Shown piece after piece: positions 43,287 to 52,292 of a stretch of DNA of 64,000 nt (position 1 is the stretch's first letter; each line of letters starts with the position of its first letter). Made by a program: the position numbers and the translations under genes. The stretch comes from Ignavibacteria bacterium. GTDB lineage: Bacteria; Bacteroidota; Ignavibacteria; Tepidaquicellales; Tepidaquicellaceae. The notes below the pieces were generated by a model. That model saw only the letters and a list, made by a program, of their open reading frames with translations. It searched no databases and had not been told where the DNA came from. The stretch spans positions 17,332-81,331 of the forward strand of contig JAFGII010000112.1 of the NCBI GenBank assembly GCA_016929695.1, written 5' to 3'.

Positions 43287-43318
43287 AAATGAAAAGAATA
43301 AAAAAATAAGGACTAAAA

Positions 43319-45196
43319 TTATTTCATAAGAATCATTTTTCTTATTTCAGTATAATCTCCTGAGGTAATCCTGTAAAAATATATTCCGCTTGTAAGGTCT
43401 GTAGCATTGAAATCTACTCTGTACGAACCTGCAGTTTTGACTTCATTAATTATTGTTGCTACTTTCTTTCCAAGAACATCATATACTTCAAGATTAACAA
43501 ATCCGTTTATCGGAATATCAAACTTAATACTCGTCACAGGGTTGAACGGATTCGGATAATTTTGATGCAGTGCATATTGAACGGGAACTCCCAATTCTTT
43601 AATATTAATAAGTGCACCTGAACATCCGGATGCAGCCCAGACATCATATGGACCGGTCGGACAATAAATCGCAAAGCATGTGTCTGCACTGACGAACCTG
43701 AATCCGGGTTTTGAGCCAATAATTCCGGACATACTTGTAACTGAATTCATTCTTCCTGAAAGTCTTGTGTTACCATTTGCTATCCTGTAATATTGAAGTG
43801 AGTCAGTTGCTGCGATTGTATTAAATGTAAGGTAACTGGTAATGCTGCCTCTAACACCTACAATTTCAGGCTGGTAATTCTGGTTATATGCACTGCCTAA
43901 GGGACCTCCGTAGGTTGCTTCGTTGAAATTACCCCAGTTTGTTGTTCTTAAATAACTGATTCGCCAGGGACTGTCATTTTGCCTGTAGGCACAGACAATT
44001 CTTCCGTTGTCATTGCTGTTTGAAGCAAGAACAGCATACTGTTTGTGGTGAGTTGGTTGATTTCCGCCGATGAATGTTGCTGCTGAACGCCAGCTATTAA
44101 GAGCGGTATTAGTTTTCCAAAAAAATAATTTTGTACTGTCACGCATATTACTATATGACACAATCAAAGAATCCAATCCGTTTCTAAAAAATGCAATGTC
44201 GGAATGCAAATCTCTTAAATTATTGTCAGTAGTATTGGCATATGAACCAAAATCTCCACCTAAATATGAAAATGTAGGAGTAGTTGTGAAAGGGTCTGTA
44301 CAACGAACTATTCTTTGTGAATTATGTTTACCCGTTGTAATGGAGGAGTCGAATGAAGCAATTATAAATACATAGGGGTTAGCAGGGTATAAATTATTAT
44401 CGCTGGTTATTCTGGGACCGTAATATCTTTTGCTTGCATCATCTCCGGGCCACGACAGAGTAAAAAATGCGCCCGTAAATGTTGGTGTCCTGAATATAAC
44501 ACCGCCTGTTTTCCATCTGCCTGTACCCGCAGTTTCTCTGTATCCATAAACTATCCAGATATATTTTTCACCGGTCGTATTTTCAATTATCTCCATATCC
44601 ATCTGGTCATAATTTATTCTGTTTGTACCGCCAAGCCAACCCACTCCGTACCATACCCATTTTATTCCATTATCGGTTGAATAATAAAGCCTGATAGTAT
44701 CCTGCGCACTTGCGGTTCTCCAGGCAAGTGCTACCCAAATTCTTCCTGCAGTAGTTCCTCTTTGTTCCGTTGCCGTTGCAATTCCTGAAACAAGTTTCGT
44801 GCCGGTATTTCTGATTTCAGTGTTACCGATATTATCTTGTATGAACGGAGGATTCTGGTACTTTGCCTCCTCCACGCCGCTTCCCGTCGGAATTATCCCC
44901 GGGGCTCTTTCAATCTTAGTATTGAGTTCGTCAAGTCTTTTTTCCAGATCCGCACATTTTATTTTCTGATTAGGATCGTTCAGGTTTCGGAGCCTCTGAA
45001 TCTCGTTTAACAAGTCAATTTCTTCCTGTGTCGGAGTCCTCGCTTCCGGCATTTTTGACATATCACTCGGGTCCTGAGTATTGTTGCTTTTCCAGATTAT
45101 GTTATTTTTGTAAACTGATTCCTGCTGTGAATATGATGCCCCGAATGAAATACAAATAAATATTACAATAAGTAGAAAAATAAAAGTCGTTTTCAT
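43319..45196 (-). CDS. Secreted sialidase/BNR-like surface protein with T9SS type A sorting domain
   Basis: A 625-residue exported protein. The signal peptide is about residues 1-23 (SYSQQ). About residues 55-95 are a charged helical segment (QEEIDLLNEIQRLRNLND, LEKRLDELNTKIE), unusual at the start of such a cargo. Residues of about 130-530 are beta-propeller-like with sialidase-type phrases (TIRLYYSTDNGIKWVWYG, SDNNLYPANPYVF) but without a clear catalytic set. The C-terminal sorting domain has YPNPFNPVTSIKF, EVYDVLGKKVATI and SGIYFYRI. Binding partner unknown. Confidence 0.83.
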   Translation of the reverse strand: MKTTFIFLLIVIFICISFGASYSQQESVYKNNIIWKSNNTQDPSDMSKMPEARTPTQEEIDLLNEIQRLRNLNDPNQKIKCADLEKRLDELNTKIERAPGIIPTGSGVEEAKYQNPPFIQDNIGNTEIRNTGTKLVSGIATATEQRGTTAGRIWVALAWRTASAQDTIRLYYSTDNGIKWVWYGVGWLGGTNRINYDQMDMEIIENTTGEKYIWIVYGYRETAGTGRWKTGGVIFRTPTFTGAFFTLSWPGDDASKRYYGPRITSDNNLYPANPYVFIIASFDSSITTGKHNSQRIVRCTDPFTTTPTFSYLGGDFGSYANTTDNNLRDLHSDIAFFRNGLDSLIVSYSNMRDSTKLFFWKTNTALNSWRSAATFIGGNQPTHHKQYAVLASNSNDNGRIVCAYRQNDSPWRISYLRTTNWGNFNEATYGGPLGSAYNQNYQPEIVGVRGSITSYLTFNTIAATDSLQYYRIANGNTRLSGRMNSVTSMSGIIGSKPGFRFVSADTCFAIYCPTGPYDVWAASGCSGALINIKELGVPVQYALHQNYPNPFNPVTSIKFDIPINGFVNLEVYDVLGKKVATIINEVKTAGSYRVDFNATDLTSGIYFYRITSGDYTEIRKMILMK

Positions 45197-45833
45197 AATT
45201 TTTTACATTTAAATTTATAATTTTATTAATGTTATTACTTTTAAATTCATTTTGAACTAATCAGAACCATCTATTAAACAGTTCTTTTTGTTTGTAAAAT
45301 CTGTTTTTTTATCTTGAGTATCCTCCTTTCCTTTTTAAAAAGTTAACGCTATTCTAAAGTTTTATTTTACATTTATTAAATATTAAATTAATATCTTTTA
45401 AACCTCCTTTCTTTGATATTAATTTAAATTAATAATGCTTTATAAATTTTTGCAGGAACCTGCCGGCGATTATAAAATTTATTATTACTAAATCACAAGT
45501 CTCTGCCGTCATCAAAGGATGAAAATTATTAAATTACTTTTTGAATATTTAAAATATATTTTTAACATTCAACATAAAAATAAATTCATAAAAAACAAAT
45601 TTTAAAATAACCGAATACAGGAAATGTAATAAATGAATAAATTAGAAAAATAAGATTCACTGAATTTTACAGAGTCTTCTGAATAGGAATAATTATGAGA
45701 GCGGATTAAATGAATTACCATATCCGCAGGAATAATAATGAAAGCATGAATTATTAATCCTGCTTCAGCAAGAATAATAAAACCATTTTATAACCGTTTA
45801 CCAAGCTGTTGCGTAGTAGTCTATAGTAACTTA
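45197..45833. other. 637-base AT-rich intergenic region with eroded palindromes
   Basis: The longest gene-free stretch of the window, between two minus-strand genes. Near its low-coordinate end lie GCGGAT/ATCCGC (about 45700-45728), GCAGGAATAATAAT/ATTATTAATCCTGC (45726-45739 and 45750-45763, one mismatch) and a GCGTAGTAG remnant near 45811 that resembles half a REP unit. The part from 45197 to 45650 is very AT-rich with no ORF. The cargo gene's promoter should lie near 45200-45300, but no motif is clear. Confidence 0.5.
45726..45763. repeat. Imperfect 14-bp hairpin
   Basis: GCAGGAATAATAAT pairs with ATTATTAATCCTGC with a single mismatch around a 10-base loop. No T run is adjacent on the minus strand, so it is not an obvious terminator for the efflux operon or the cargo gene. 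Confidence 0.6.
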
Positions 45834-48800
45834 CTAACTTTTATTTCTTTTAAATAATCTTCCTCCGTGATGACTGACTTTCCGTTTTAAACTATCTGCA
45901 AGAGCATAAATGCTTGGTATAATAACCAGAGTTAAAAAGGTTGAAACGAACAGTCCGAAAATAATAGCGACACCCATCGGACGCCAGAAAGCTGTATTTT
46001 GTCCGCCGATTATAAAACTGAAAGTACGCCAGTCAAAATCCACGCCTGTTGTCAGCGGAGTTATCCCCAGTATAGTGGATGCCGCTGTCAGGAATATAGG
46101 TCTCATCCTTATTAAACCCGCCTGAACAAGTGCTTCATCCCTCTCAAGACCTCTATTAACAAGTTCCTTCTGGAAATCAAGCAATACAATCGCATTACGG
46201 ACAACAATACCCGCCAGTGCGATACAGCCGATTCCCGTCATCACTATACCAAAAGGCGTTCCCGTTATCATTAATCCGATTAATACACCGATAAATGAAA
46301 GTAAAACTGAAATCATAATTATCATCGGAACTTTTACCGAATTAAATTCAATTACCATTAGGAAAAATATAAGAAGCAATGCAATCAGCATTGCTCTTGC
46401 AAGAAATTCGGAAGTTTCCTTCTGGTCTTCCTGTTCACCCGTGTATTTTATGGCGTACCCTGCAGGTAAACTGAAATTGTTTAACTTGTCCTGAACATCT
46501 TTCAGCACTTCATTCCCGAGTCTTCCGGAAGCATCACCTGAAATGGTTACAACTCTTTTCATTTCTATCCTGTTAATTGTTCCGATACCTCCTGAAAATT
46601 CAACATTTGCAACTGATGAAATTGGGATTTTCTTTCCGTCTTTATTAGATATGTATAAATTATTCACGTATTCGATATTATTCCTCTGGTCTTTAATGAG
46701 TCTTACTGTTATATCATATTCATTTTCACCCAGTCTGTATTTACTCGCTATTAATCCGTTAACTGCCGTTCTGACTGTACCACCGATTGAAGCCGTACTT
46801 AATCCGTATAACGCCGCTTTTTCCCTGTCAACCGTTATTTTAATTTCAGGAACCGCCTCATCAAAATCGTCTTTTAAATCTGTAAGTCCGGGTATGTCCT
46901 TGATTTCTCTTTTTATCATTTCTGACAATTCGCCTATTTTTACAAAATCGTCTCCTGATAATTCAATATTAATCGGCTTTCCGACCGGAGGACCCATCTT
47001 CTGCTCTTCAATTACTACTTCACCGCCGGAAATATTTTTTGTGTTTTTCCTTATAGAATCAATACTTATAAATGAACTTTGTTCCCTGTCCTCTTTATCA
47101 AAGAAATTAATTGTAATTACGCTTTTATTCGGAATACCTTCTCCGCTGAAATCAAGCATATTATTTGAAGAGCCGACATTAGTAACAACATATTCGATAT
47201 CATTTAACTTCGGAATTCTTTCCTCAATCTTTTTAGCAAATTCATTTGTCCTGTAAACATTCGTACCGACGGGAGTTGTAAGGTTAATATTCACCTGCTT
47301 TGGTTCAATTCTCGGAAAGAATTCAACTCCGTGGTTAAATATTCCGTAAATAAAAATAACAATGAACAGTAACAGGAATGATAATGCAACGGTTGTTTTT
47401 TTGAATTTCAAGGCACCTCTCAGCACTTTCTCGTAAATTCTCAAAGAAGTTCCGAAAAATTTAGCATCAAAAAATTCAAGAAATTTTGATATTGGTCTGA
47501 ATTTTTTCTTTGCTGATTTTTCCTTATCATTTTTATAGTCAATGAAAACCGCTGCCTGAACGGGACTTATTACCATAGCAACGAAAAGCGAGGAGAACAA
47601 ACATACAATCAGTGTTATGGGCATATATTTCATAAAATCCCCGACAATTCCCGGGAAAAACAGCAGAGGTAAAAACGAAGAAATAATAGTCAGCGTGGCA
47701 ATTACAACCGGGAATACAACCTCCCTTGGTCCTTCGATTGCCGCATCGTGCGGATTGTAATTTTCGTTCTCCTGCAATCTGTAAATATTCTCGAGCACTA
47801 CAATAGCATCATCAACAATAATTCCGAGAACTACGATTAAAGTGAAAAGCACAATCATATTGAGTGTTATTCCCATAGCATCAAGAACCGTAAACGCTAT
47901 AAGAAAAGACAGCGGAATCGCTGTTGATACGAGCAAAGCATTTTTTAAACCCATAAAAAAGAATAACACCAGAATCACCAGCAGCATACCAGTGATTATT
48001 CCGTTTTCGAGTTCGTGAACGGTGTTCAGAATGAACTCGGACTGGTCACCCGTGTAACTGATATTAACACCTTCGGGAACTAATTCTTTTCTTGTTGATA
48101 TTAATTCTTTTACCTTATCGGAAATATCAACAACGCTGGAGCCGCTTCTTTTCTTAATTACGAGGGTAATGCTTTCCTTTCCGTTTTCACGGGAAAATGT
48201 TTTTCTGTCCTGATAGCCGAACGACACATCAGCAACATCCCTGATATAAATAACGTCATTACCGACTTTTTTAACTACTATGTCCGCAATTCTTGTAGAT
48301 TCATCATATTCACCCGGAATTCTTACAAGGTAACTTGACTTTCCGATATCTACCTTCCCACCCGGTATATTAATATTTTCCGCTTCAATGGCTTTAGATA
48401 TATCGTTAAAACTCAGATTGTAGTGAAACAATTTAAAAGCATTTACGTCAATTTTCACTTCTTTATCAACACCTCCCACAACATCTGCGGACAGAACGCC
48501 GGGAATTTCTTCTATACGGTCGCTTATGTCATCTGCCGCCTCTTTCATTTTCCATGTACCGATATTGCCCGTTAAATTTACATACAGCATCGGTAATTCG
48601 GCAAAGTTTATTTCGGTTATTATGGGTTCTTCAACATCGGAAGGCATCTTCGTCTTGGCAGTTGATACTTTATCCCTGACTTTTTGCATAGCATCATCAA
48701 TAATAATATCGGTAGTAAATTCCACTACAACGGAACAGTAACTTTCCCGCGAAACAGATGTAACTTTTTTTACTCCGCTTATACCTTTAACTTCTTTTTC

Positions 48801-49001
48801 TATTTCCTGCGTGACAAGATTTTCAATATCCTGCGGAGATACACCCGGATATACCGTTGTTATGAAAACATAAGGTATTTTTATTGAAGGAGCCGCTTCT
48901 CTCGGCATGGAGATGTATGAGAAAGCTCCCATCAGAATGATAATCAGAACGAGAATATAAATCGTTACTTTATTCTTTACTATAAGACTAAAAAATTTCA
49001 T
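45834..49001 (-). CDS. RND-family efflux permease
   Basis: A 1055-residue inner-membrane antiporter of the AcrB/hydrophobe-amphiphile type. Twelve membrane helices are split by two large periplasmic loops. VVLGIIVDDAIVVLENIYR in helix 4 carries the proton-relay Asp-Asp pair, and VAIILNIIVRNAIVL-type helix 10 sequence (GIVVRNAIVLLDF) is present. PREAAPSIKIPYVFITTVYPG near the N-terminus is family-typical (here readable as PREAAPSIKIPYV). With the adaptor and TolC-like genes upstream it forms a tripartite pump. Substrates are unknown. Confidence 0.93.
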   Translation of the reverse strand: MKFFSLIVKNKVTIYILVLIIILMGAFSYISMPREAAPSIKIPYVFITTVYPGVSPQDIENLVTQEIEKEVKGISGVKKVTSVSRESYCSVVVEFTTDIIIDDAMQKVRDKVSTAKTKMPSDVEEPIITEINFAELPMLYVNLTGNIGTWKMKEAADDISDRIEEIPGVLSADVVGGVDKEVKIDVNAFKLFHYNLSFNDISKAIEAENINIPGGKVDIGKSSYLVRIPGEYDESTRIADIVVKKVGNDVIYIRDVADVSFGYQDRKTFSRENGKESITLVIKKRSGSSVVDISDKVKELISTRKELVPEGVNISYTGDQSEFILNTVHELENGIITGMLLVILVLFFFMGLKNALLVSTAIPLSFLIAFTVLDAMGITLNMIVLFTLIVVLGIIVDDAIVVLENIYRLQENENYNPHDAAIEGPREVVFPVVIATLTIISSFLPLLFFPGIVGDFMKYMPITLIVCLFSSLFVAMVISPVQAAVFIDYKNDKEKSAKKKFRPISKFLEFFDAKFFGTSLRIYEKVLRGALKFKKTTVALSFLLLFIVIFIYGIFNHGVEFFPRIEPKQVNINLTTPVGTNVYRTNEFAKKIEERIPKLNDIEYVVTNVGSSNNMLDFSGEGIPNKSVITINFFDKEDREQSSFISIDSIRKNTKNISGGEVVIEEQKMGPPVGKPINIELSGDDFVKIGELSEMIKREIKDIPGLTDLKDDFDEAVPEIKITVDREKAALYGLSTASIGGTVRTAVNGLIASKYRLGENEYDITVRLIKDQRNNIEYVNNLYISNKDGKKIPISSVANVEFSGGIGTINRIEMKRVVTISGDASGRLGNEVLKDVQDKLNNFSLPAGYAIKYTGEQEDQKETSEFLARAMLIALLLIFFLMVIEFNSVKVPMIIMISVLLSFIGVLIGLMITGTPFGIVMTGIGCIALAGIVVRNAIVLLDFQKELVNRGLERDEALVQAGLIRMRPIFLTAASTILGITPLTTGVDFDWRTFSFIIGGQNTAFWRPMGVAIIFGLFVSTFLTLVIIPSIYALADSLKRKVSHHGGRLFKRNKS

Positions 49002-49030
49002 AATTTTTTTTGAAGTTAAATTTTCTTATT

Positions 49031-50062
49031 TCAATTAACAACCTGAACTTTATCACCGTCAACAAGTTTCTGAAATCCTTCATATATAAATTTATCGCCT
49101 ATATTCAGCCCGTCCGTAATAATAACATCATTACCGTTCCTCCCGCCGAGGTGAATTATTTTTTTCCTTGCTACATCGCCTTCGAGAATAAAAACAAACT
49201 GCTCTTCCACATTATCCACTATCTCGTCCTGCTGTAAAACAACGGCATCTTCCACAGCCAGTTTTGTAATTTCCAGATAGGCAGCCATTTCGGGTTTAAG
49301 TTTACCCTGCGGATTTCCCATCACGACTTCGATTTCAAAAGTTCGCGTAACGGCATTAATTGTCGGTGAGATGTACCTGATTATTCCCTTGCGTTTCTCG
49401 TCGGGAGAATTTGAAAATATAATATCAATAGACTGACCAAGACTCAAATCATTAACATACCTCTCAGGAATGCCTGCCGATACTTTCACTCTCGATACAT
49501 CAACTATGCTCACAATGGGTGCGCCCGGGGAACTCATTTCGCCGCGGTTCATATATTTCACATCAATAATTCCGTTTATAGGGGATACAACCGTTGACTT
49601 TCTCAATCTTACTTCGTAAACGTCAACAGATTTTTCCGCCACTTCAAGCTGGAGTTTTGCATTAACGAACTGCTGCTCGGTTGCGGCACCTTCAATATAG
49701 AGTCTCTGAAGTCTTTCATAATTCTCTTTTGCAAGATTGTACTGCGCAAGCGCCTGTTCATACATCGCATAATCGCTGTCCTTGAGCAATCTGACCACAA
49801 CTTCGCCTCTGCTGACTCTGTCTCCTTTATCTTTCCTGAGATATGTAATGATTCCGCCTTCTTCAGAGGAAAGTTTTGCGGATGCGTAAGGCTTGACAAC
49901 TCCGAGGATTCTGTATAGTTCAGTAAATGTTTCACCGGTAATCTCTTTAACCTTCACTATAGGTATCTGTTTTTCTTCAACGGTTTCTTTGTTATCTGAA
50001 CCACATGAAGATAAAATAACGGTTAAGATTAATACTAATACTGCTCTTATATATTTTTCCAT
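49031..50062 (-). CDS. Efflux RND periplasmic adaptor (membrane-fusion) lipoprotein
   Basis: A 343-residue adaptor joining the RND permease and the outer-membrane channel. The start is ATG 50062, which gives a lipoprotein signal ending ILSSC (Cys20); an upstream ATG at 50161 would read through the tolC end and give a non-signal extension. The lipoyl/barrel-sandwich halves are KPYASAKLSSEEGGIITYL (readable in parts) and STVVSPINGIIDVKYMNRGE, flanking a coiled coil (about 105-150). A beta-barrel and C-terminal DGLNIGDKFIYEGFQKL block complete it. Confidence 0.92.
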   Translation of the reverse strand: MEKYIRAVLVLILTVILSSCGSDNKETVEEKQIPIVKVKEITGETFTELYRILGVVKPYASAKLSSEEGGIITYLRKDKGDRVSRGEVVVRLLKDSDYAMYEQALAQYNLAKENYERLQRLYIEGAATEQQFVNAKLQLEVAEKSVDVYEVRLRKSTVVSPINGIIDVKYMNRGEMSSPGAPIVSIVDVSRVKVSAGIPERYVNDLSLGQSIDIIFSNSPDEKRKGIIRYISPTINAVTRTFEIEVVMGNPQGKLKPEMAAYLEITKLAVEDAVVLQQDEIVDNVEEQFVFILEGDVARKKIIHLGGRNGNDVIITDGLNIGDKFIYEGFQKLVDGDKVQVVN

Positions 50063-50087
50063 ATATATATTAAATATTATTTTTAAT

Positions 50088-51398
50088 TTATTTGATTTCA
50101 AGTAAACCTTCCAGTTCCGATTTTGCCGTCTGATAATCAAAGATTGCCTGCAGCAGTGCAAGTCTGGACTGCGTCAGCATAAGTTCCGCATCGAGAACAT
50201 CAATCTGATTAAGTACACCGGATTTAAAACTCGTAACAGCAAGTTCATAGCCGCGTTCTGCCAGTTTCACGGTTTCGTTCTGTGCAATTATCCTGTTTTT
50301 TGCATCTTCCATTCTTAATAAGATACTCGATGCCTGTATCTTTAATTTTTCTTTTAAATCATATATCTGTTCGTCGGTCTTTTTTAAATCCAGAACGCTT
50401 TGCTGTTTCTTGTAAGGGTTGGTAAAGAGATTGAAAGTCCAGTTCAAACCTATTCCCGCATTAATGGCATTATAATATCTGTATCTCGTTATACTTCTTC
50501 CGTCATTTTCATTTGCGGTTAATGCATACTGTCCGAATAAATATAATTTCGGAAGAAAATTTGCATCATCAACTTCTATTAATTCGCTGTTTATATCCTT
50601 GCTTATATTCAGAAGTCTGATATTAACATTATTGGAAGCAATTTCCTCGATAATTTCGTCCTGTGTTTTAAGGAATTCGGTACTGTCGTAAATCAGACTC
50701 CCTACAATATCAATTTCTTCGTCGGTTTTCAGTCCGATTGTATTTTTCAGGGATTTCTTACTTAATGTTAAATTGTTCTCTGCCTGGGTTAAATTTGGCT
50801 TTATAGTTGCAACTTTAACTTTCGCCCGAAGATAATCAAATTCCGTAACCGTGCCGTTTCGATACCTGATTTCCACTATTGAAAGATTTTCAACTGTATT
50901 GTTAAGTGCTTTCTTATTTACTTCCACGATATCCTTTAACAGAAGTACGTTAAGAAATGATTTCTTTACATCGGTTGCAATTTTGGTTTCTATCGCCAGT
51001 ATATTTTCTTCGGATAATTTTCGGTAATATTCTGCAATTCTTATTCCGGAAAATATAGGATTACCCAGAAACGGTATTGCCTGCGTCAGTTGCAATGCAG
51101 TCGTAATCGAATTATCCGTACCAATTTCGAATTTCTGACCGAATATGTCGAATACCTGTTTCTTGAATGCTCTTGTATATGTTGAACTCAGGGACAATGT
51201 TGGAATTAAACCTTCATTATAGGATTCCGTAACTTTATACTGTGATTTCATCAGGTCATGCCTTGCATTAACAAGTTCGGAATTATTTTTAAAAGCCTCG
51301 ATAATAGCATCCCTTAATGCATATACTTTGACTTCCTGAGCGTTCGATATACCTGTAATGAATATTATCAGTAATACTGTTATAATTTTATTGCGCAT
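50088..51398 (-). CDS. TolC-family outer-membrane efflux channel
   Basis: A 436-residue outer-membrane factor. The signal peptide ends near residue 20 (GISNAQ). Two tandem OEP repeats follow, each a long helical stretch plus strands: ALRDAIIEAFKNNSELVNAR at the start and LIEVDDANFLPKLYLFGQY in the second half. The closing LAERGYELAVTSFKSGVLNQ and LDAELMLTQSRLALLQA are typical. It overlaps tetR by one base (TAATG) and is 25 bases upstream of the adaptor gene, so all four genes form one operon. Confidence 0.92.
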   Translation of the reverse strand: MRNKIITVLLIIFITGISNAQEVKVYALRDAIIEAFKNNSELVNARHDLMKSQYKVTESYNEGLIPTLSLSSTYTRAFKKQVFDIFGQKFEIGTDNSITTALQLTQAIPFLGNPIFSGIRIAEYYRKLSEENILAIETKIATDVKKSFLNVLLLKDIVEVNKKALNNTVENLSIVEIRYRNGTVTEFDYLRAKVKVATIKPNLTQAENNLTLSKKSLKNTIGLKTDEEIDIVGSLIYDSTEFLKTQDEIIEEIASNNVNIRLLNISKDINSELIEVDDANFLPKLYLFGQYALTANENDGRSITRYRYYNAINAGIGLNWTFNLFTNPYKKQQSVLDLKKTDEQIYDLKEKLKIQASSILLRMEDAKNRIIAQNETVKLAERGYELAVTSFKSGVLNQIDVLDAELMLTQSRLALLQAIFDYQTAKSELEGLLEIK

Positions 51399-52018
51399 TA
51401 TTTTATTTTATTATTTTTTTTTGTTTTATCTTTTTTGTATTTCATTCTTCCTTTATCAGTTAATAATCCCGTTAAATAACTGTCAAATATGAATTCGATG
51501 ATTTCTTTGTGTGAATATTCCATATATAACATATAATCAGGCGAGAGCAGATGATTTATTACGACGGTTATTGTTTCGATTACAAGGTCAGACTGCACAT
51601 CTTCAATCAGATTCTCTTTTTTCCCCTGCTCCAGCAACTGACTCAATATCGAATAAATATGTTTGGATTTAAATTCCTCAATTTTTCTCCAGGTACGGGG
51701 AGAGTGAATCTTTACATCCTTCATCCATTTCTGCGAAATTGTCTGAACCTGGACGGAATAATATTCGAATAATTTATTAAATTTCTCGACGGAATCCATC
51801 TCCGAATCGAGAATAAGTTTTATTCTTTTATTATATCCCGCAATAATATTGTTTGCTATTTCATTTAATAATTTTTCTTTTGTAGGAAAATACTTGTAAA
51901 TCGTTTTCTTGCTTATACGAAGTTCCGAGGCAATTGCATCTACGGGTGTCTTGTAAAATCCCTGCGACATGAACAAATCCCTCGCACATTCTATTATATT
52001 CTGTCTTACGCCTATCAA
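51398..52018 (-). CDS. TetR/AcrR-family repressor of the efflux operon
   Basis: A 206-residue regulator. The N-terminal helix-turn-helix is clear: IIECARDLFMSQGFYKTPVD then AIASELRISKKTIYKYFPTK at about residues 8-48. The remainder is the divergent ligand domain. The start is TTG at 52018, needed for the full first helix. As the first gene of tetR-tolC-mfp-rnd, with inverted repeats over its own promoter region (52038-52065), it most likely represses the whole operon and is relieved by a pump substrate; that is inference. Confidence 0.9.
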   Translation of the reverse strand: MIGVRQNIIECARDLFMSQGFYKTPVDAIASELRISKKTIYKYFPTKEKLLNEIANNIIAGYNKRIKLILDSEMDSVEKFNKLFEYYSVQVQTISQKWMKDVKIHSPRTWRKIEEFKSKHIYSILSQLLEQGKKENLIEDVQSDLVIETITVVINHLLSPDYMLYMEYSHKEIIEFIFDSYLTGLLTDKGRMKYKKDKTKKNNKIK

Positions 52019-52037
52019 ATTTTATAGTTTTACTTGT

Positions 52038-52065
52038 GGAAACTGAAACTGTTTCCTCAGTTTCC
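52038..52065. promoter_or_regulatory. Probable TetR-family operator
   Basis: GGAAACTGA (52038-52046) and TCAGTTTCC (52057-52065) form a perfect 9-bp inverted repeat. A third half-site GTTTCC at 52051-52056 makes a second, nested palindrome with the left GGAAAC. The site lies 20 bases before the tetR start and abuts the -7 element, a position that would block transcription. Confidence 0.75.
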
Positions 52066-52095
52066 AAAATTAAATGCAATAAATTTTATAATCAA
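52065..52095 (-). promoter_or_regulatory. Bacteroidota-type promoter of the efflux operon
   Basis: On the minus strand TTG (52095-52093), 20 bases, then TAATTTTG (52072-52065). This matches the known Bacteroidota primary-sigma pattern, -33 TTG and -7 TAnnTTTG with 19-21 bases between. The operator begins at the last base of the -7 element. Confidence 0.68.
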
Positions 52096-52292
52096 GTTAT
52101 TTTTTTACTTCGAAGTTAATTTCTCTTTGTTTCATTTCAAAGGCAGGAAGATTGTTAACGCCTCATGCGATGCATTCTAAGAATTTTATACAGGCGGCGT
52201 AAGATTTTTGATGAGGATTATTACAAACGGGGCTTATGAAGTCTTCAGTTCCGAAACAGAAAATGCGTGATGAATATTTATTTTGTATCTAT

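Larger units (their letters stand above)
42811..43318. other. 508-base intergenic region with palindromes
   Basis: Between rplY and the T9SS-cargo gene, both minus-strand. It holds a TATCTTTG sequence at 42879-42886 on the plus strand (Bacteroidota -7-like), a tight palindrome ATTTCAC/GTGAAAT at 42979-42993 followed by seven T at 43001, a REP-family copy at 43007-43037, a hairpin GTCAGTCCG/CGGTCTGAC (43174-43182 and 43203-43211, one mismatch), and the cargo gene's terminator. No ORF is credible. The rplY promoter must be near 42811. Confidence 0.5.

Noticed and set aside
46543..47256. 237-residue plus-strand ORF inside the RND gene
   Set aside because: It lies wholly opposite a well-conserved permease and has no family features; a hydrophobic shadow frame.
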